A stretch of 64,000 nucleotides of DNA from Chitinophaga hostae (lineage in GTDB: Bacteria; Bacteroidota; Bacteroidia; Chitinophagales; Chitinophagaceae): positions 96,206 through 160,205 of the forward strand of contig NZ_JAGTXB010000021.1 in the NCBI RefSeq assembly GCF_018224885.1, in the 5' to 3' direction. The notes under the pieces were generated by a model. That model made no database searches. It saw nothing but the letters and a program-made list of their open reading frames with translations, and was not told where the DNA came from. Both the position numbers and the translations under genes were made by a program. Of the stretch, positions 61,282 to 64,000 are shown in pieces; position 1 is the first letter of the stretch; every line of letters starts with the position of its first letter.

Positions 61282-62565
61282 TTATTCAAATATTTCTAAT
61301 TCACTACTTTCTGTGATAAATCCTACAAGCATTTGTATAAATTCATTTCTGTATCTTTCAGCATGTCGATTTAAATACTTCAAAACATCACCTACAGATT
61401 CCTTATTTTGAACTATGATTATTATTCTAAAGCAATTTAGACCTCCTTCATGAATTTCATGATAAGCCCTCAAATATCTTTCCTGAAGACGAATCGTAAG
61501 GCTTCTTACGTCTCTAATCACCATTACATCAATTCCTTCTGTTTTCTCAGAATCCTTTATAATAAAATCTGTAAGCCCTCTTTCAATAATTAAAATTTCT
61601 TTCGCCGGCTCACTCTCTTGCAACCAGTTATAAACTAAGTTTTCTGCCAACTTACCAAAAGATTGAAAGTCATAACCATGACTTTGGACATTTATTTCTT
61701 TAATCTCAACCTCTTTAACGACCTCTTCCTTCGCACCTAGAATATTCAGCAGCTGTGATAACTTTATAACATGAAATGTTTTTTGGCCTGTAGAGTTCTT
61801 AAATTCTGTAATTAGTTCAAATCTTGGATACAAAGATTGATTTTCACTTCTGTATAACCAATCATTTTTTTCATCTCCAGAAATAAACACTACATCTTTT
61901 TTTGTCTCTTTAGCAACTTCAAGGATTGTTAACCAGATAATTAAATCTCCAACCCCAAAATCATCTTTAGACTTATCATTAAAGCCAGGTGGAATATTAT
62001 ACTTATTCCTTCTCTCCAATTCTTTAATAATTTCATCTTGTTTTAAACCGAGTTCTTTGATTACCTGAGGTTTAAACAATTCTTTATAAACAGAACTCAC
62101 AGGATCATTCCAGCGCCACTGTTTGATCTGATCTAAAATCTGATCAATTTTCTTAGCATATTTTGCTTGAATTTTTTGTATTTCCTTCTCGAATAAAACG
62201 GCTTCTTTATAGTCATCCAATGATTCCAATAATGGATATTGTCCTGTAGCAGGCTTTTGAATCTTGCTTTTAGTTATGTTTAACTGCTGATAAAGATTCT
62301 TTATTTTTTCAGGGCGATTTTTTGCAAATTCTCGAGCTACTTGAGCCGGAATGATTAGTTGATCTTTTTTTATCAGCTTTGAAAAAGCTTTTTTTATTTC
62401 TTCGAAGCCTGATGATGTCGTCGTGTATGGCAACAGTAAAACATTCGTATCAACAACAAAAATGCAATCATCAATTATTTCCTCTAATGGTTTAATATCG
62501 ACATCGAAAATATCAGATGCATTAGGATATATTGAATGATGCAAAAAAATTAGCTCTTTATCCAT
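61282..62565 (-). CDS. PIN-domain (PIN_8/DUF4935-like) protein with C-terminal extension
   Basis: The product is 427 residues. The first 230 form a PIN-like nuclease domain with the acidic residues in FVVDTNVLLLPY, DDFGVGDLIIWLTIL and VVFISGDEKNDWLY. A charged helical insert lies between. The last 130 residues form a second domain (FGKLAENLVYNWLQES, then GIDVMVIRDVRSLTI) that could be a PD-(D/E)XK-like nuclease fold, unproven. PIN_8 proteins are predicted RNases, often in defence islands. The low GC and position next to a nucleotidyltransferase pair support acquired defence content. Confidence 0.7.
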   Translation of the reverse strand: MDKELIFLHHSIYPNASDIFDVDIKPLEEIIDDCIFVVDTNVLLLPYTTTSSGFEEIKKAFSKLIKKDQLIIPAQVAREFAKNRPEKIKNLYQQLNITKSKIQKPATGQYPLLESLDDYKEAVLFEKEIQKIQAKYAKKIDQILDQIKQWRWNDPVSSVYKELFKPQVIKELGLKQDEIIKELERRNKYNIPPGFNDKSKDDFGVGDLIIWLTILEVAKETKKDVVFISGDEKNDWLYRSENQSLYPRFELITEFKNSTGQKTFHVIKLSQLLNILGAKEEVVKEVEIKEINVQSHGYDFQSFGKLAENLVYNWLQESEPAKEILIIERGLTDFIIKDSEKTEGIDVMVIRDVRSLTIRLQERYLRAYHEIHEGGLNCFRIIIIVQNKESVGDVLKYLNRHAERYRNEFIQMLVGFITESSELEIFE

Positions 62566-63038
62566 TATTCTTTATTAAAGATTTTCACTTACACACAATA
62601 TATAAAATATTATGAGCTATATGATTCCAATCTTTATGAAATATTAGAGCATTGTCCTAATCACGGTAAAAAAGACTTGGCATAATCCTACAACCATACC
62701 TCAAACTGCAGAAAGTCAATCAACCAATCATTCATGACCAATTAGCCGGAGCATAATACACCCGCCTTATACTTTGTAATCACGGTGATACATCCGCCGT
62801 TTCCAGTCATAATAACCTTGGTTCTGGAGTATATACATAATGAGGTATAACAAACATTTTTCTCCAAAAAAAAGCCCTGCATAAATGCAAAGCTTTTTTT
62901 TAAGTCGCCCTCCCTGTACAAATTTCGAACTTATTTTTAATGGATTTAAGACGGCTTGCGAGCATAGCTATTTAATAGCCAATTGCTTGTAAGCCGTTTC
63001 TATTGTACATAATTAATGTGAACCTGAAAAACGTGTGT
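62566..63038. other. AT-rich intergenic region with two hairpins
   Basis: About 470 bp without a convincing gene. A terminator-like hairpin is at 62871-62896 (AAAGCCCTGCAT against ATGCAAAGCTTT, followed by T). A second, imperfect inverted repeat, ACGGCTTGCGAGCATAGCTAT (62951-62970) against 62975-62997, lies close before the Toprim gene and may be a leader or transfer-related structure. Confidence 0.45.
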
Positions 63039-63992
63039 ATGAAAAATTTAATGTGTGCAGAGGCTAAACAAATTGATCTTGTTGACTATTTGGCCTCATT
63101 GGGTCACCAACCCCAAAAAGTAAGAAATCAAGACTATTGGTATCTCTCCCCGTTGCGGGATGAAAAAACACCATCCTTCAAAGTAAATAGGGCGTTAAAC
63201 GTCTGGTATGATCATGGAACCGGAAAGGGCGGTAATTTGGTAGACTTTGGAACGCTTTATTTTAATTGTAGTGTTGCCGACTTATTACAACGTTTATCGC
63301 AAAACCAACCCGCCCCGGCTTTTTCTTTTCATCCGCCTACCACTTTGGGCAGCCAGCATTCTGTCCCCGCTTTTCTTGCTGGTGAAAAAAAAGATACCCC
63401 CGACAGCAAAATTGTTATCCTAGATGCCCACCCGCTTAAAGAAAAATCCCTGCTGGACTACCTGCAAAAAAGATGTATCCCGGTGGAAATTGCCAACCGT
63501 TTTTGCAAAGAGGTGGATTTTCTTTTGTACGGGAAGAAGCATACCGTTATCGGCTTCCTAAACAACGCCGGAGGATATGAACTGCGAAGCGAAAATTTTA
63601 AAGGTAGCAGTTCCCCTAAAGATACCACTTTGCAAATAGGCAAACACTCAGAAGGTCTTGCAGTTTTCGAAGGCTTTTTTAGCTTCCTGTCTTTTCAAGC
63701 TATTAACCGCAGTAAGGAAGCTCCCCTGTCAGATTGTCTTGTACTTAATTCTCTTTCTTTCTTTGAAAAGAGCCGCCCGATAATGGAAGAATACAATCAA
63801 GTTCACTTGGTTTTAGACAGAGATACAGCAGGCATTAACAACACACGGAAGGCTTTGGAATGGAATACCGGCAAGCAAGATAAATATATAGACAGAAGCG
63901 AGTTTTACAAAGGCTATAAAGATTTAAACGACTGGCTTATTCATCATCACCACAGCCCAAAAGAGAGCCAGCGGATAGGCAAAAGGCTTTGA
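63039..63992 (+). CDS. Toprim/primase-like protein of an integrative element
   Basis: The start is ATG 63039 (MKNLMCAEAKQIDLVDYL); a longer frame would need TTG. The 317-residue product has a DnaG-type N-terminal domain (YWYLSPLRDEKTPSFKVNRA) in which the zinc-ligand Cys and His of CPFHxEKTPSF are replaced by S and R, and the second CxxC is absent. A Toprim domain follows with the glutamate in AVFEGFFSFLSF and D-x-D in LVLDRDTAGINNT. Such zinc-less primase-like proteins are characteristic of conjugative or mobilisable elements of Bacteroidota. It ends 8 bp before the window end. Confidence 0.8.
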   Translation: MKNLMCAEAKQIDLVDYLASLGHQPQKVRNQDYWYLSPLRDEKTPSFKVNRALNVWYDHGTGKGGNLVDFGTLYFNCSVADLLQRLSQNQPAPAFSFHPPTTLGSQHSVPAFLAGEKKDTPDSKIVILDAHPLKEKSLLDYLQKRCIPVEIANRFCKEVDFLLYGKKHTVIGFLNNAGGYELRSENFKGSSSPKDTTLQIGKHSEGLAVFEGFFSFLSFQAINRSKEAPLSDCLVLNSLSFFEKSRPIMEEYNQVHLVLDRDTAGINNTRKALEWNTGKQDKYIDRSEFYKGYKDLNDWLIHHHHSPKESQRIGKRL

Positions 63993-64000
63993 CGTTCGGG

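Overview
The window looks like chromosomal DNA of a soil-type member of the Bacteroidota, most probably Chitinophagaceae (Chitinophaga-like). The reasons are two SusC-type TonB-dependent receptors, a SusC/SusD pair under a hybrid two-component regulator, many Sec-exported glycosidases and lipoproteins, several ECF sigma factors, weak Shine-Dalgarno sites, and at least one promoter that fits the Bacteroidota consensus (TTTG, 19 bp, TAnnTTTG) exactly. No rRNA, tRNA or CRISPR array was seen.

Layout. 1-1476 is the N-terminal part of a SusC-like receptor, cut by the left edge. 2073-14614 holds scattered housekeeping and stress genes: a TMEM220-like protein, a GH78-like rhamnosidase, three DinB-fold proteins, an SDR oxidoreductase, a MarR-DoxX-YceI unit with matching palindromic operators, a DEAD-box helicase, a second YceI, an ECF sigma factor with a membrane partner, and orphan SUKH and DUF1697 proteins. 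14702-27289 is a polysaccharide utilisation locus: hybrid sensor/regulator, SusC, SusD, a GH30 and a GH35 beta-galactosidase. This points to a beta-galactan or arabinogalactan-type substrate (inference). 27455-37255 has an outer-membrane protein, an exported SAM-hydrolase-family protein, AraC, GNAT, an acyltransferase, an esterase, an ECF41-type sigma factor with its AhpD-like partner, a PI-PLC lipoprotein, and an ECF42-type sigma factor with its YciI/DGPF partner.

The most interesting region is 37408-43637 on the minus strand. It is a compact run of eight genes: two short double-glycine-type precursor peptides (one of only 52 codons, easily missed), a small two-helix membrane protein, an ABC ATPase and permease, a membrane protein, a membrane-anchored thioredoxin-like protein with a CEHC motif, and a C39-peptidase ABC exporter. 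Each predicted core peptide has two cysteines. I read this as a Gram-negative bacteriocin-like or signal-peptide system with export, disulfide handling and possible self-protection. It encodes no HlyD-type adaptor.

43999-59775 returns to single genes and small regulator/enzyme pairs: lipoprotein, YqgE, DUF4242, esterase with LysR, GlxA-like regulator with an MFS transporter, an HxlR/MBL/F420-type reductase set, DUF1826. It also holds an unexplained pair made of a protein with a LecA-like C-terminus and a c-type cytochrome. From about 60 kb the sequence is visibly more AT-rich and looks acquired: a decayed serine recombinase, a nucleotidyltransferase with a 54-codon partner, a PIN-domain nuclease-like protein, and a Toprim/primase-like protein typical of Bacteroidota integrative elements at the right edge.

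A recurrent structural theme is very long, near-perfect inverted repeats (arms of 31-66 bp) at gene ends, five in this window, with some shared vocabulary between them.
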